Assembly (NCBI GenBank): GCA_003542955.1
Contig: DPJP01000035.1
Span: 1 to 12,955 of the forward strand
Length of the DNA stretch: 12,955 nucleotides
Direction of reading: 5' to 3'
From: Armatimonadota bacterium
Lineage (GTDB): Bacteria > Armatimonadota > Zipacnadia > Zipacnadales > UBA11051
Position numbers and translations under genes: made by a program. Positions within the stretch are counted from its first letter, which is position 1. Each line of letters opens with the position of its first letter. Below the pieces are notes generated by a model, which was given only the letters and a program-made list of their open reading frames with translations, was not told where the DNA came from and ran no database searches. Shown here in pieces: positions 1 to 7,980 of this stretch.

Positions 1-3000
1 CGCTCGCGCGCGCGGAAGTCCCCGTAGCCGATCTCGCCGGCGCCCTCGGGCGCGGGCCGTCGGCAGAAGTCCATCAGGGCCTCAGCCATGTTCCTGCCCT
101 CGGCGGCCATCGCCTCGAGTTGCTCATCCGCCAGTCGCGCGATCAACGCCGGAAACTCCGGGTACATGCCATAGACCAGCCCGGGGAGATCGCACCGCTG
201 AAGGCCGGCGGCCGTCGCCCCGTGCTCGGCTACCAGCGCTTCGACCCGCCGCCGCAGGTGCTCCTCATCGGGTCGCTGGATATCGATGAGTGTGCCGCGT
301 ATGCGGAAGCGAAGTTGCGCGCGCTCCTGCTCGGCCTTCTGCGGGACTGCCTGCAGTTGCTCGTACGCCGCGAGGGTGCGCTGCAGGAGCCAGTGCTCCG
401 GCTCGTCCTCGACCTCGAGGGCCTTCAGACGCTCGAGGGCCAGCCTCGGGCGCAGGTCATGGATCGCGCAGAAGAGATAGCTCTCCAGCGCCGGGAGGTT
501 CCACTTGTCACGGGGCAGACGGTCATCTGCCAGCCGCAGGGCGCCGTTGAGAATGCGCATGTCGATGAGGGCGTACTCGCGCTCGGAGTAGACCTCGAGC
601 GCCATGCGCGGCAGCACTTCGTGCAGGTCGCGGTGGTCGATGCTGTAGAGGCCTGAGAGCGCGAGCTCGTCAAGAGTCCTCGGATAGGCTCGGCCGATGG
701 CGCGGGCGACATCAATCAGCCGCGTGCGGTCCAGGGCGCCGTCGGGCCGCGAGAAGGTCTTCAGGAGCGTGCCGATATGGTCCTCGACCTGTTCGCGACG
801 CACGCGCTCGGCGCGCTTGCGGTCCATCGAGCGGCTCAGTTCGCCCTCCTGTTCGCACTGGTCGAAGAGCCATGCCGCGACGTCGTCGCCATCGGCGAGC
901 ATCGCTCCGAGTTCAAACTCGGCCAGCTTGAGCGCGATGCCCCCGCCGGGCGTCTCGACATCGCCGTCGCTCTCCGCCTCGACCGGCACGGCCACGATTC
1001 GCTTGAGCGTCCTGTAGAGGGCCTCGATATCCCAGACGGAGGGGTCCTGGGCCGGTGGCGCGTACATGCCTAACGCCTGCTCGACGGTGCGCCCGATCAT
1101 CCGCTCGATAGCGTCATGGACGTTCTCACCGCTGAGTACGCGCCTGCGCTGCTCATAGACGACGGTGCGCTGCTTGTTCATCACATCGTCGTACTTGAGC
1201 GTATTGCGGCGGATGCCCATGTTGCGCATCTCGACCTTGTGCTGGGCGTTCTCGAGTGTTCTGGAGACGAAGCTGTGTGAGATCGGCTCCTCCTCCGGCC
1301 AGCTTGCGATGAGCCCCTGGACGCGTTCGGTGCCGAAGAACTTCATCAGTTCATCATCCAGCGACACGTGGAAGCGGGAACTGCCGGGGTCGCCCTGGCG
1401 CCCCGAGCGTCCGCGGAGCTGGTTGTCGATGCGCCGGCTTTCGTGCCGCTCGCTGCCGAGCACGTGGAGCCCGCCGACCTCTTTCACATGCTCGTGCTGG
1501 TCGGCCAGTACCTCGTCGGTCTCGGGGTCACGGCCGCCGAGGGCGATGTCGACACCGCGGCCGGCCATGTTCGTCGCGATGGTGACCATGCCCGGTCGGC
1601 CGGCCTGGGCGATGATGCGCCCTTCAGACTCATGGCGCTTGGCGTTGAGGATATTGAGCATGCTCTCATGCTCGCCGTCGCCGGGATTCATGCCGTCGGC
1701 AAGCATTGCCGCCAACCGGGGACGATACGGCTCGATCTCGCTCTGCGGCGTCTTGTCGTCGATGACGCCGGTGATGCGCAGCAGCATGTCCAGATTCGCA
1801 TCATCGAGGATGTCGGGGGGCACATTGAGCTGCTCGACGATGTCACCGAGGGTGACCTCATCGCCGCGTCCGCGGCGCTTCAGATGCGTCGCCTGGTTGA
1901 TCAACTCGTCGATAGGGCTGCGCAAAAGCGCATACCACTGCTCGCGCGTGGTCTTGTCGATGCCCTTGGCATCATACAACCGCCAGAGCAGTACCTGCAC
2001 CAGCGCATGGGTCTTGAGCTGGCGTTCGCTCAGGCGTGCGCCCAACTGCTCTGAGACATCCACCGACCGGGTACCGACAAGGACCGGTTGCTCGCGGACA
2101 TGCATGTTGATGATCTCGTTGACGATGGCGCGGTACTTCGCCTCGCGGGTCTTGTGGATGACGTCGGCGTGGTCCTTGCGGGCAACCGGCCGGTTTGTCG
2201 GCACCACCACAACGCGGGCGCCATAGACGCTGACAAACTCGGGCTCCTCGGACTTGGCCGTGCCCGTCATGCCCGCGAGCTTGCCGTAGAGGCGGAAGAA
2301 GTTCTGGTAGGTGATCGAGGCAACAGTCTGGCGGATGCGCGGTGTGTACACACCCTCCTTGGCCTCGATGGCCTGATGCAGGCCGTCGCTGTAGCGGCGG
2401 CCCGGCTGCAGGTGGCCGGTGAACTCGTCGACGATGACGACCTCACCGTCCTTCACCACGTATTCGTGATCGCGCTCGTAGAGGAAGTGAGCCTTCAGTG
2501 AGTTGTCCACAAGCTGGGCGATCTCGACGTTCTCCGGGTCGACGAGGGAGGTGCCCTTCATCCCGAGCTGGCCCTCGACCCAGATCTGCCCGGCCTCGGT
2601 CAGCGACGCCTGGTGGTCCTTCTTATCGTACAGGAACAGCGGCTCATCCTCCCGGTTGGCCCGCAGCATCTTAGCGACCAGTGTCTGGATGAAGTCGTAA
2701 TCCGCGCCGCCCGAGGAGGCTTCGCCGGAGATAATCAGCGGTGTGCGGGCCTCGTCGATGAGGATGCTGTCCGCCTCGTCGACGATGGCGTAGAAGAGGT
2801 CCCGCAACGTCAGGTGCGCCGGGTGGCGGGCCATGTTGTCGCGGAGATAGTCGAAGCCAAGCTCGCTGTTCTCGACGTAGGTGATGTCTTTCTGGTACAT
2901 CGCGCGGCGCTCGGCCGCGCTCATCGAGTGCTGAACGTGGCCGCACTCCATACCGAGGGCCTCGTAGACGCGCCCCATCCATTCCGCCTGGTGTCGCACC

Positions 3001-3407
3001 AGGAAGTCGTTGGTGGTGACCAGGTGCGCACCCTTGCCGGCAAGGGCATTCAGGTACAACGGCATTGTGGCGACCAGCGTCTTGCCCTCACCGGTCTTCA
3101 TCTCGGCGATCATGCCGCGGTGCAGTGCCACCGCGCCTGCTACCTGCACCTTGTACGGCTTCTCGCCGATGGCGCGGTAGGCGGCCTCCCGCGCGGCGGC
3201 GAAGGCCTCGACCATGACGTCGTCGAGCGTCTCGCCTTTGTGCAGCCGCTCCCTGAACCGCGCGGTCATCTCACGCAGTTGCTCATCGGAGAGCGCGGCC
3301 ATGCTCTTCTCGAGCGTCAGCACGCGGTCGGCCTGCTTGAGCAGCCTCCCGACCTCTCGCTCGTTGGGGTCGACCACTTTCTTGATAACATTCCAGGCTG
3401 CGACCAT
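1..3407 (-). CDS. secA: SecA preprotein translocase ATPase, C-terminus beyond the window
   Basis: SecA is the ATPase motor that pushes unfolded preproteins through SecYEG at the inner membrane. The reading frame is open for 1135 codons and runs off the left edge. Visible motifs, in residue numbers: Walker A GEGKT at 106-110; Walker B/DEAD-like stretch starting near D210 (DEADSILIDEART); helicase motif VI GRSGRQGD at 666-673; YDDVMNKQR at 739-747; and a WDIEALY helical-wing start near W792. The ATG at 3407 directly follows an in-frame TAG, and the first residues match the usual SecA N-terminus, so the start is firm although the Shine-Dalgarno is weak (AGGA about 15 bases upstream). Two features are odd: about 110 extra residues between 466 and 586 in NBD2, and no IRA1 motif (LDxxWxxHL) by residue 1135, although it normally comes about 125 residues after YDDV. 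The C-terminal zinc motif cannot be assessed. The nearest gene upstream is the GH-like gene, 280 bp away on the same strand. Confidence 0.97.
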   Translation of the reverse strand, partial: MVAAWNVIKKVVDPNEREVGRLLKQADRVLTLEKSMAALSDEQLREMTARFRERLHKGETLDDVMVEAFAAAREAAYRAIGEKPYKVQVAGAVALHRGMIAEMKTGEGKTLVATMPLYLNALAGKGAHLVTTNDFLVRHQAEWMGRVYEALGMECGHVQHSMSAAERRAMYQKDITYVENSELGFDYLRDNMARHPAHLTLRDLFYAIVDEADSILIDEARTPLIISGEASSGGADYDFIQTLVAKMLRANREDEPLFLYDKKDHQASLTEAGQIWVEGQLGMKGTSLVDPENVEIAQLVDNSLKAHFLYERDHEYVVKDGEVVIVDEFTGHLQPGRRYSDGLHQAIEAKEGVYTPRIRQTVASITYQNFFRLYGKLAGMTGTAKSEEPEFVSVYGARVVVVPTNRPVARKDHADVIHKTREAKYRAIVNEIINMHVREQPVLVGTRSVDVSEQLGARLSERQLKTHALVQVLLWRLYDAKGIDKTTREQWYALLRSPIDELINQATHLKRRGRGDEVTLGDIVEQLNVPPDILDDANLDMLLRITGVIDDKTPQSEIEPYRPRLAAMLADGMNPGDGEHESMLNILNAKRHESEGRIIAQAGRPGMVTIATNMAGRGVDIALGGRDPETDEVLADQHEHVKEVGGLHVLGSERHESRRIDNQLRGRSGRQGDPGSSRFHVSLDDELMKFFGTERVQGLIASWPEEEPISHSFVSRTLENAQHKVEMRNMGIRRNTLKYDDVMNKQRTVVYEQRRRVLSGENVHDAIERMIGRTVEQALGMYAPPAQDPSVWDIEALYRTLKRIVAVPVEAESDGDVETPGGGIALKLAEFELGAMLADGDDVAAWLFDQCEQEGELSRSMDRKRAERVRREQVEDHIGTLLKTFSRPDGALDRTRLIDVARAIGRAYPRTLDELALSGLYSIDHRDLHEVLPRMALEVYSEREYALIDMRILNGALRLADDRLPRDKWNLPALESYLFCAIHDLRPRLALERLKALEVEDEPEHWLLQRTLAAYEQLQAVPQKAEQERAQLRFRIRGTLIDIQRPDEEHLRRRVEALVAEHGATAAGLQRCDLPGLVYGMYPEFPALIARLADEQLEAMAAEGRNMAEALMDFCRRPAPEGAGEIGYGDFRARE

Positions 3408-3687
3408 CTACTCGATACACCATCCTGTCGGAGGTATGGACTGACGCTACTGCCTGCCTCACCCCCTACCCCTCTCCGTGACCGGAGAGGGGAGAGAGGG
3501 ATCACGCAGATGAAGCACAATGGTAATGACCAAAGGGACTACGCGGAGCACGGCGCCGACGGCCATCGGCGCAGTATCGGCCTCTTCGGCTCGGCGGCAC
3601 TCGCGAGTCGTGTGGCCTCCTCCGGTCTGCGGGCTCGCTTGCGGGACTCGGAGGCGGGGCCTGCGGTGAGGCACTTCGCAGCACGCC
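3408..3687. other. Intergenic region upstream of secA (280 bp)
   Basis: This gap lies between the stop of the GH-like gene and the secA start and should hold the secA leader. It contains the G/C-rich palindromic element at 3461-3500, a perfect 10-bp palindrome ACTCGCGAGT at 3599-3608, and a loose inverted repeat GCCTCC (3615-3620) / GGAGGC (3650-3655). I see no convincing -10/-35 pair for secA, and no T-tract after any hairpin that would make a clear terminator. A short frame with a TTG start across it (3698-3459, minus) is not credible as a gene. Confidence 0.6.
3461..3500. repeat. Palindromic C/G-rich element, likely dispersed intergenic repeat
   Basis: The core is a perfect 10-bp inverted repeat, CCCCTCTCCG (3469-3478) and CGGAGAGGGG (3483-3492), with a TGAC loop. 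It is flanked by CACCCCCTA on the left and AGAGAGGG on the right. Elements of this shape (ACCCC...CTCTCC-loop-GGAGAGGGG) are familiar dispersed intergenic repeats in several high-GC phyla, but only one copy lies in this window, so repetition is inferred. It sits 3' of the GH-like gene and 5' of secA. No T-run follows on either strand, which argues against an intrinsic terminator, though an RNA-stabilising 3' hairpin is possible. Confidence 0.6.
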
Positions 3688-6306
3688 TCACCCTTCAATC
3701 ATCACCGCAACACACTGCTCCGGCTCAAGGGTGACTCCGAAGCGCACGCCGTCGGCCTCACGGGTGAGACCAACTGCCGCGCCGGAGACAAGCTCCGTCG
3801 CCGTCGCGTCGATCCCCACCAGCTCAGCCGAAACCCGCACTGATGCCTCAACCGTCTCCGTGCCGTCATTGAACACGGTCAGGAAGACCTCGCCTGCCTC
3901 ATTGGGCCCAAAGCGCTCCAGCAGCACGCCTGCCGCATCGGTTGTCGCCAGCGTGACGGGCTGCCAGCCCGCCTCCGCCACGCGCCTGATGATCGGTTGG
4001 TAGTGCTGGTGCAGCTCGCGGTCTCGGTTGTACCACGCGGGCGTGATCCAGTAGGCTCCCTGCGAACTCGAAGCGACCGGGCTGAACATGCTCGGGTACA
4101 TCCCGTAGAACAGCGACCGCTGGAAGTACCGCTCGACGTAGGGAGCCAATGCGTCGAAATCGGTATTCATCAAGAACAGGTACGGCTTCCGGGCGCACAG
4201 CGTCCGCTTCAGACTCAGCGAGCTGTGGTCCATGGGACGCCACTCACCGTTGCGGACCCAGTCTGTCTCCGTCCCCATCACATCGAGATTGCGGACGAGG
4301 AAGCCGAACCGGTAGGGCACGCCGTTGGCCATCATCAGCTTGCCTATCCCGTGAACGTCGGCGGCGATCCACTCGACGAACTCATCGACGGCCAGGCCCT
4401 TGTGGATAACGGGGCGACGGTCGCGGGTTGTGAATGTGAGCGGCCTGCGGGCGACCTTGAAGTGCTCGCGCCGGAAATCAGTATCGCTTGTCACATAGCC
4501 CTCGAGCGAGTCCAGGTATTCACCGTCAAGGTCACCATTGCGCTCCGGGCCGTAGAGCTTCTGTTTTGTCTCCTCGTTCCAACCGACCTTCGGGTCGTTG
4601 ATCTCGCCCTCGACGCCGGGCAGCGCGCTCATCGAGAACACCGCACCGTCACACCAGGGCGTGTCGAGGAACCGCATCACGTAGCGGCCGTCTTCATCGA
4701 ACAGGCCCGATGCGAAAAGCGCCTTCGCCTTCCTGCCGGCATAGCCGGTGTCCTCGGCGGCGATACGTTGCGCCTCGGCCATCGCCGCCTCGTAAGTGCG
4801 CGGCATGTCCTTGGGCATCTTCATCCACCAGGTGCTCGGCTCGGTGTAGCGGAAGGTGAGCATATCGTGGGCATCGTCCCACGCCGTCTCGTTGTTGCCC
4901 TCTTTGTACTTGAAGCCGAAGTCCTCCCAGCCCTCCACCTCGCTTATCTTACTAAACGGCATCCAGATGCCCTGTTGTTTCGACTTCAGGTCGAAAGATG
5001 CCGGAAATAACTCGTAGTACCGGGCCGCGGCGGAGCGAAATCCCCACTCCGGCGCAATGCCGTAGATGACAAACCCGAACTCCGCGCTGCTCGGCGAGGC
5101 GGCCTGCTCCGGTACCAACCCCAGGTCGACGGCCACGTAGTAGAGCCGCGCCCCGGTGCTATATCCGAGCCGGTACTGACACGGCCGGTTGATGTCGATT
5201 CCGAGCGCGACACCCCACCCGGCGTCCGCCGTGCTGTAGAGGCAGGAGAACGGATACGTTGCCGCCATGCCGTTTGACCCGGTGCCCCAGCGGACCGAGT
5301 TGCCGAGTTCGCCCTCGGAGCCGATTTGCGCCGCGGCCTGGATCGTCTCGCCCCACAGCGCACCTTCGGCGGCAACCGGCAGTGCGAACAAGAGCGTCAC
5401 GGCCCTGTCTTTGCCGGTTGTGTCCCGGAGTGTGCCCGCGACGCGGATGGCATCCGTCGAGGCCGTCACATCTGCCTCCAGCTCGAGCCCGAGCGGAGCA
5501 CATGCGCCGGCCTCGAAGCTGTGCAGGTCCGAGCCCGCCGCGACATCGCGCACCATGAAGCCGCCCGGAGTGGAGCCGGTGATGTCGGTTGCCCCGGCCG
5601 CGACCCGCCCGATCGAGCCGTCAGCCGCGTTGTAGCTCAGGGCCACGCCGCCGCCGGATACCTCGCGCCCCCCGCCGGCTTGCGCAGCAGTGGCCGGGTA
5701 GACGGCCACGGAATCCAGCAGCACAGTGCCCTCGGCGGCCTTCAACTCGTACAGCTCCACGTCATCGAACCAGGCTTTGCCGTCGTGGTTGCGGAACAGG
5801 CAGTGGATGCTTATGCTCCTGACGGGCCTGGCGGGTGTGATGAGCACCTCGACCTGCTGCCAGTCGTGAGTGCCGGCCCTGAAAGGCGATATCTGGCCCC
5901 AGAGCGGCGTGCCGTCGGTGTAGACCAGGTCGCAGTAGATCGAGTAGTCGCGGTCCGAGCTGCCTGAGACGCCCTCGGACTTGCTCCAGCCGCGGACGAG
6001 CAGTGGCGTCGGCTGCCGTTGGTTCAGCACATGGGTATAGGTCGCGCCGTGTTGCTCGCCGGCCTCCTTACGCTCGCAGAGGGCTGCGTTCGAGCCGTCG
6101 CGGCCCTCGCCCGTGGCAAGATGATAGCCCGCCTGCCAGAACTGCCAGCCTGCTGCGAGGTCGCCCTCGAGTTGCTCGAAGCCCGGATTGGCGATCAGGT
6201 TGTCGCCCGCGGCGTCGCCGCCACGCACGACCTTCATCAGCACCGCGGCGTGAGAGCCGGCCATCAGCCCGAGAACCAATACGGCGACCGTACCGATTCG
6301 TGCCAT
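3688..6306 (-). CDS. Secreted three-domain glycoside-hydrolase-like protein with N-terminal carbohydrate-binding module
   Basis: The 872-residue protein is probably exported. Residues 1-20 form a signal peptide (basic MAR start, hydrophobic core, SHA end). Residues 36-190 look like a CBM4/9-type jelly roll, opening with NPGFE (40-44) and an aromatic GWQFW, and closing with WFDDVELYEL. Residues 191-415 are beta-rich, like the sandwich domain before many glycosidase barrels. The stretch WGFRSAAARYYELFP (421-435) leads into a region to about 785 consistent with a TIM barrel, with acidic clusters such as DGEYLDS (594-600). Residues 795-872 resemble a C-terminal Ig-like domain. I cannot assign a GH family, substrate or catalytic pair. 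ATG 6306 was chosen because AGGAGGG lies 7 bases upstream (6320-6314) and the signal peptide starts there; the 31-codon extension to 6399 has neither. It lies 67 bp after the lptD-like gene and is probably co-transcribed with it. Confidence 0.85.
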   Translation of the reverse strand: MARIGTVAVLVLGLMAGSHAAVLMKVVRGGDAAGDNLIANPGFEQLEGDLAAGWQFWQAGYHLATGEGRDGSNAALCERKEAGEQHGATYTHVLNQRQPTPLLVRGWSKSEGVSGSSDRDYSIYCDLVYTDGTPLWGQISPFRAGTHDWQQVEVLITPARPVRSISIHCLFRNHDGKAWFDDVELYELKAAEGTVLLDSVAVYPATAAQAGGGREVSGGGVALSYNAADGSIGRVAAGATDITGSTPGGFMVRDVAAGSDLHSFEAGACAPLGLELEADVTASTDAIRVAGTLRDTTGKDRAVTLLFALPVAAEGALWGETIQAAAQIGSEGELGNSVRWGTGSNGMAATYPFSCLYSTADAGWGVALGIDINRPCQYRLGYSTGARLYYVAVDLGLVPEQAASPSSAEFGFVIYGIAPEWGFRSAAARYYELFPASFDLKSKQQGIWMPFSKISEVEGWEDFGFKYKEGNNETAWDDAHDMLTFRYTEPSTWWMKMPKDMPRTYEAAMAEAQRIAAEDTGYAGRKAKALFASGLFDEDGRYVMRFLDTPWCDGAVFSMSALPGVEGEINDPKVGWNEETKQKLYGPERNGDLDGEYLDSLEGYVTSDTDFRREHFKVARRPLTFTTRDRRPVIHKGLAVDEFVEWIAADVHGIGKLMMANGVPYRFGFLVRNLDVMGTETDWVRNGEWRPMDHSSLSLKRTLCARKPYLFLMNTDFDALAPYVERYFQRSLFYGMYPSMFSPVASSSQGAYWITPAWYNRDRELHQHYQPIIRRVAEAGWQPVTLATTDAAGVLLERFGPNEAGEVFLTVFNDGTETVEASVRVSAELVGIDATATELVSGAAVGLTREADGVRFGVTLEPEQCVAVMIEG

Positions 6307-6313
6307 TGCAGAA

Positions 6314-6320
6314 CCCTCCT
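6314..6320 (-). promoter_or_regulatory. Strong Shine-Dalgarno that fixes the GH-like start
   Basis: AGGAGGG on the minus strand, 7 bases before ATG 6306. It decides between this start and the upstream in-frame ATG at 6399, which lies inside the coding end of the lptD-like gene. Confidence 0.85.
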
Positions 6321-6373
6321 CAAGCCGGGATGTGTATGCAGGGGGCGGGTCGGGCGTGCAGCGGCGGGGAGTC

Positions 6374-7963
6374 TCAGAAATCGACCACGGCGCCCTCATG
6401 GACCCACTCGGGGGTGAGCCCGACCTCGTCGTCGCTGATGAGCGGCCTGGTCTCAGGGGGCCGGGTGTCGCCGGTGAGCCCGTTGATGTCCACCCGCACG
6501 CCGACGTTCCTGGATGAGAAATCGTACCCGAGCGACCAGGTCAGATAGTGCGTCCGCCGGCTCAGCCACAATGAGTAGTCGCGCAATGATGACGCGTCCA
6601 GATCGTAGCGGGCATCCCCCGAGAGTCCCCACCAGTTGCCGCAGGCCAGCTTCAACGTGCCGTAGGCCTCGGTCTTGATATCGACGTCGTCGAACTCGAA
6701 CGGTGATTCCCCGCCCAGGAAGTGATGAGTGAGCGTCAGGGAGCCCCGGAGGCTGTCTGCAAGCCGACCGCCTGCACCGGCCTCGACCCTGATATCGGAG
6801 AACTGGTCTCCCTCGTCGTAGTAGCTCTGCGTCACGGCTGTGCCCCACCAGGCGCCCGTCAGCGTGCGCTTCTGCTCGCGGTGGGCCGTGTACTCGAGCC
6901 ACGCGGCGATGCGGTTGTCGGTGTAGGCGGGCGTCGGGTCGTCCTGCATGCGCTCGCGGTACCGGCCGGCACTGAGGCCGACCTCCCAGTCTCCGCGGGC
7001 GCCCGGTATTGGCCGCGCACCAGCCCACTGCCGAGTGTAGCGGACCTCCGGCAGGCGACTGAGGACCAAGCGCCTGGTGATGTCGTCGGTCAACAGCTCG
7101 TCATAGGCGCCATGGATGCCAAACTGCTCGCGCGGGTTGGCTGTCACCATGCTCACCGTACCACGCGGATGGGCCCGCGTCCCCATCCGTACCGTCGCGG
7201 TACCCAGCCACGGTGAGCCCTCACGCGTGAACTCGTAGGCAAGGGGTATGTACAGCCCGTCATAGCTCGAATAGCCGGGGAGCATGATCTCGGGCGCTCC
7301 CGCTTCATCATCGCCGCCCTGGTAGAAGCTGAACTTCGGGAACATCGGGATGCGCATGCCCAGCAGGTGGAGGGCACCGCCATAGACGGTGACCTTGCCG
7401 GTGGTGGAGTTGTACACCAGCCGCTGCGCGCCGGCGCCGATGACGGGGCTCTCCGGGTCGTCGCACGGCGTGACCATGCCCTTGACGATGACGAGTTCGT
7501 TGGCGGTGCGGGATATCTGGTTGCCGAAGAAGAAGCCGCGCATCGTGTGCCCGCCGGCGAGTTCGAACTCATAGCCGGCCGCGGCATCGGTCATCCGCAG
7601 CTCGTCGGTCTTCATGTTGTATGAGAGGTCGGAGCCGCGGAACTGCGCCGCCTCGGTGCGCATCAGCACCGAGCCCTCCGCATGCACTGACTTGGCCTCG
7701 AGGTCCAGCTTGACGCTCTCCGCCCGGACGGCAAGCCGGGGCGAATCGGGGTCATCGGTATAGGCCAGGATACGCACGTTGCCGGTGACCTCGATGTGCA
7801 TGCTGCCGTCGTCACCGATGACCGTGTCACCCGACACGTGGACGGTGAGCAGGGGAGAGGCGTCCTCGGCGGCCTCCGCCGCCGGGGCGCCCGCCTCCTC
7901 GGCGCGGGCCACCATCGCGGCGGCACAGACGATCATCACACACAGCCCAAATCGCGTGCGCAT
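6374..7963 (-). CDS. LptD/OstA-like outer-membrane LPS assembly protein
   Basis: LptD inserts lipopolysaccharide into the outer leaflet of the outer membrane; this protein looks like a short relative. It has 529 residues: signal peptide 1-21 (MRTRFGLCV to VARA), an acidic Ala/Glu linker, and an OstA/LptA-type beta-jellyroll at about 40-125 (for example HIEVTGNVRI, SVHAEGSVLM). Next comes a segment resembling the LptD pre-barrel signature: VTPC with C167, then GMRIPMFPKFSFY near 202-214. Residues 225-529 show alternating aromatic/polar strands ending in VVDF, the terminal Phe typical of outer-membrane barrels. E. coli LptD is about 780 residues. Only two cysteines remain in the mature chain (C167 and one in LACGNWW), so the paired disulfides of E. 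coli LptD cannot form. ATG 7963 was chosen for the signal peptide and GGAAG four bases upstream; the open frame extends to 8218 but that extension is non-protein-like and overlaps the promoter. A generic LptD-like barrel (not the essential LptD) is possible. Confidence 0.82.
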   Translation of the reverse strand: MRTRFGLCVMIVCAAAMVARAEEAGAPAAEAAEDASPLLTVHVSGDTVIGDDGSMHIEVTGNVRILAYTDDPDSPRLAVRAESVKLDLEAKSVHAEGSVLMRTEAAQFRGSDLSYNMKTDELRMTDAAAGYEFELAGGHTMRGFFFGNQISRTANELVIVKGMVTPCDDPESPVIGAGAQRLVYNSTTGKVTVYGGALHLLGMRIPMFPKFSFYQGGDDEAGAPEIMLPGYSSYDGLYIPLAYEFTREGSPWLGTATVRMGTRAHPRGTVSMVTANPREQFGIHGAYDELLTDDITRRLVLSRLPEVRYTRQWAGARPIPGARGDWEVGLSAGRYRERMQDDPTPAYTDNRIAAWLEYTAHREQKRTLTGAWWGTAVTQSYYDEGDQFSDIRVEAGAGGRLADSLRGSLTLTHHFLGGESPFEFDDVDIKTEAYGTLKLACGNWWGLSGDARYDLDASSLRDYSLWLSRRTHYLTWSLGYDFSSRNVGVRVDINGLTGDTRPPETRPLISDDEVGLTPEWVHEGAVVDF

Positions 7964-7980
7964 GGAGCTTCCGTTCCATG
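7961..7980 (-). promoter_or_regulatory. Inverted repeat enclosing the lptD-like start codon and Shine-Dalgarno
   Basis: In the transcript, CAUGGA pairs with UCCAUG across an 8-base loop (ACGGAAGC). The AUG start lies in the 3' arm and the GGAAG ribosome-binding sequence lies largely in the loop. A second alternative pairing, GGAGC with GCUCC, overlaps it. This could moderate translation initiation, but short hairpins of this size are common by chance in GC-rich leaders. Confidence 0.4.

Noticed and set aside
1165..2226. Long plus-strand open frames opposite secA (also 1368-2054 and 2613-3734)
   Set aside because: They are antisense to a well-conserved SecA coding region, have low-complexity Arg/Ser or Val/Leu composition with no family resemblance, and are explained by the high GC content.
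3469..3492. Palindrome as an intrinsic terminator for the GH-like gene
   Set aside because: The stem is strong, but no T-run follows on the minus strand and it lies about 195 bases after the stop codon; a repeat element fits better.
3459..3698. 79-residue minus-strand frame between the GH-like gene and secA
   Set aside because: It needs a TTG start inside the end of the GH-like gene, has no ribosome-binding site, and its C-terminus (PSLPSPVTERGRG) is just the translated palindromic repeat.
6307..6399. 31-codon N-terminal extension of the GH-like frame
   Set aside because: It overlaps the end of the lptD-like gene and has no Shine-Dalgarno, whereas ATG 6306 has AGGAGGG at ideal spacing followed by a signal peptide.
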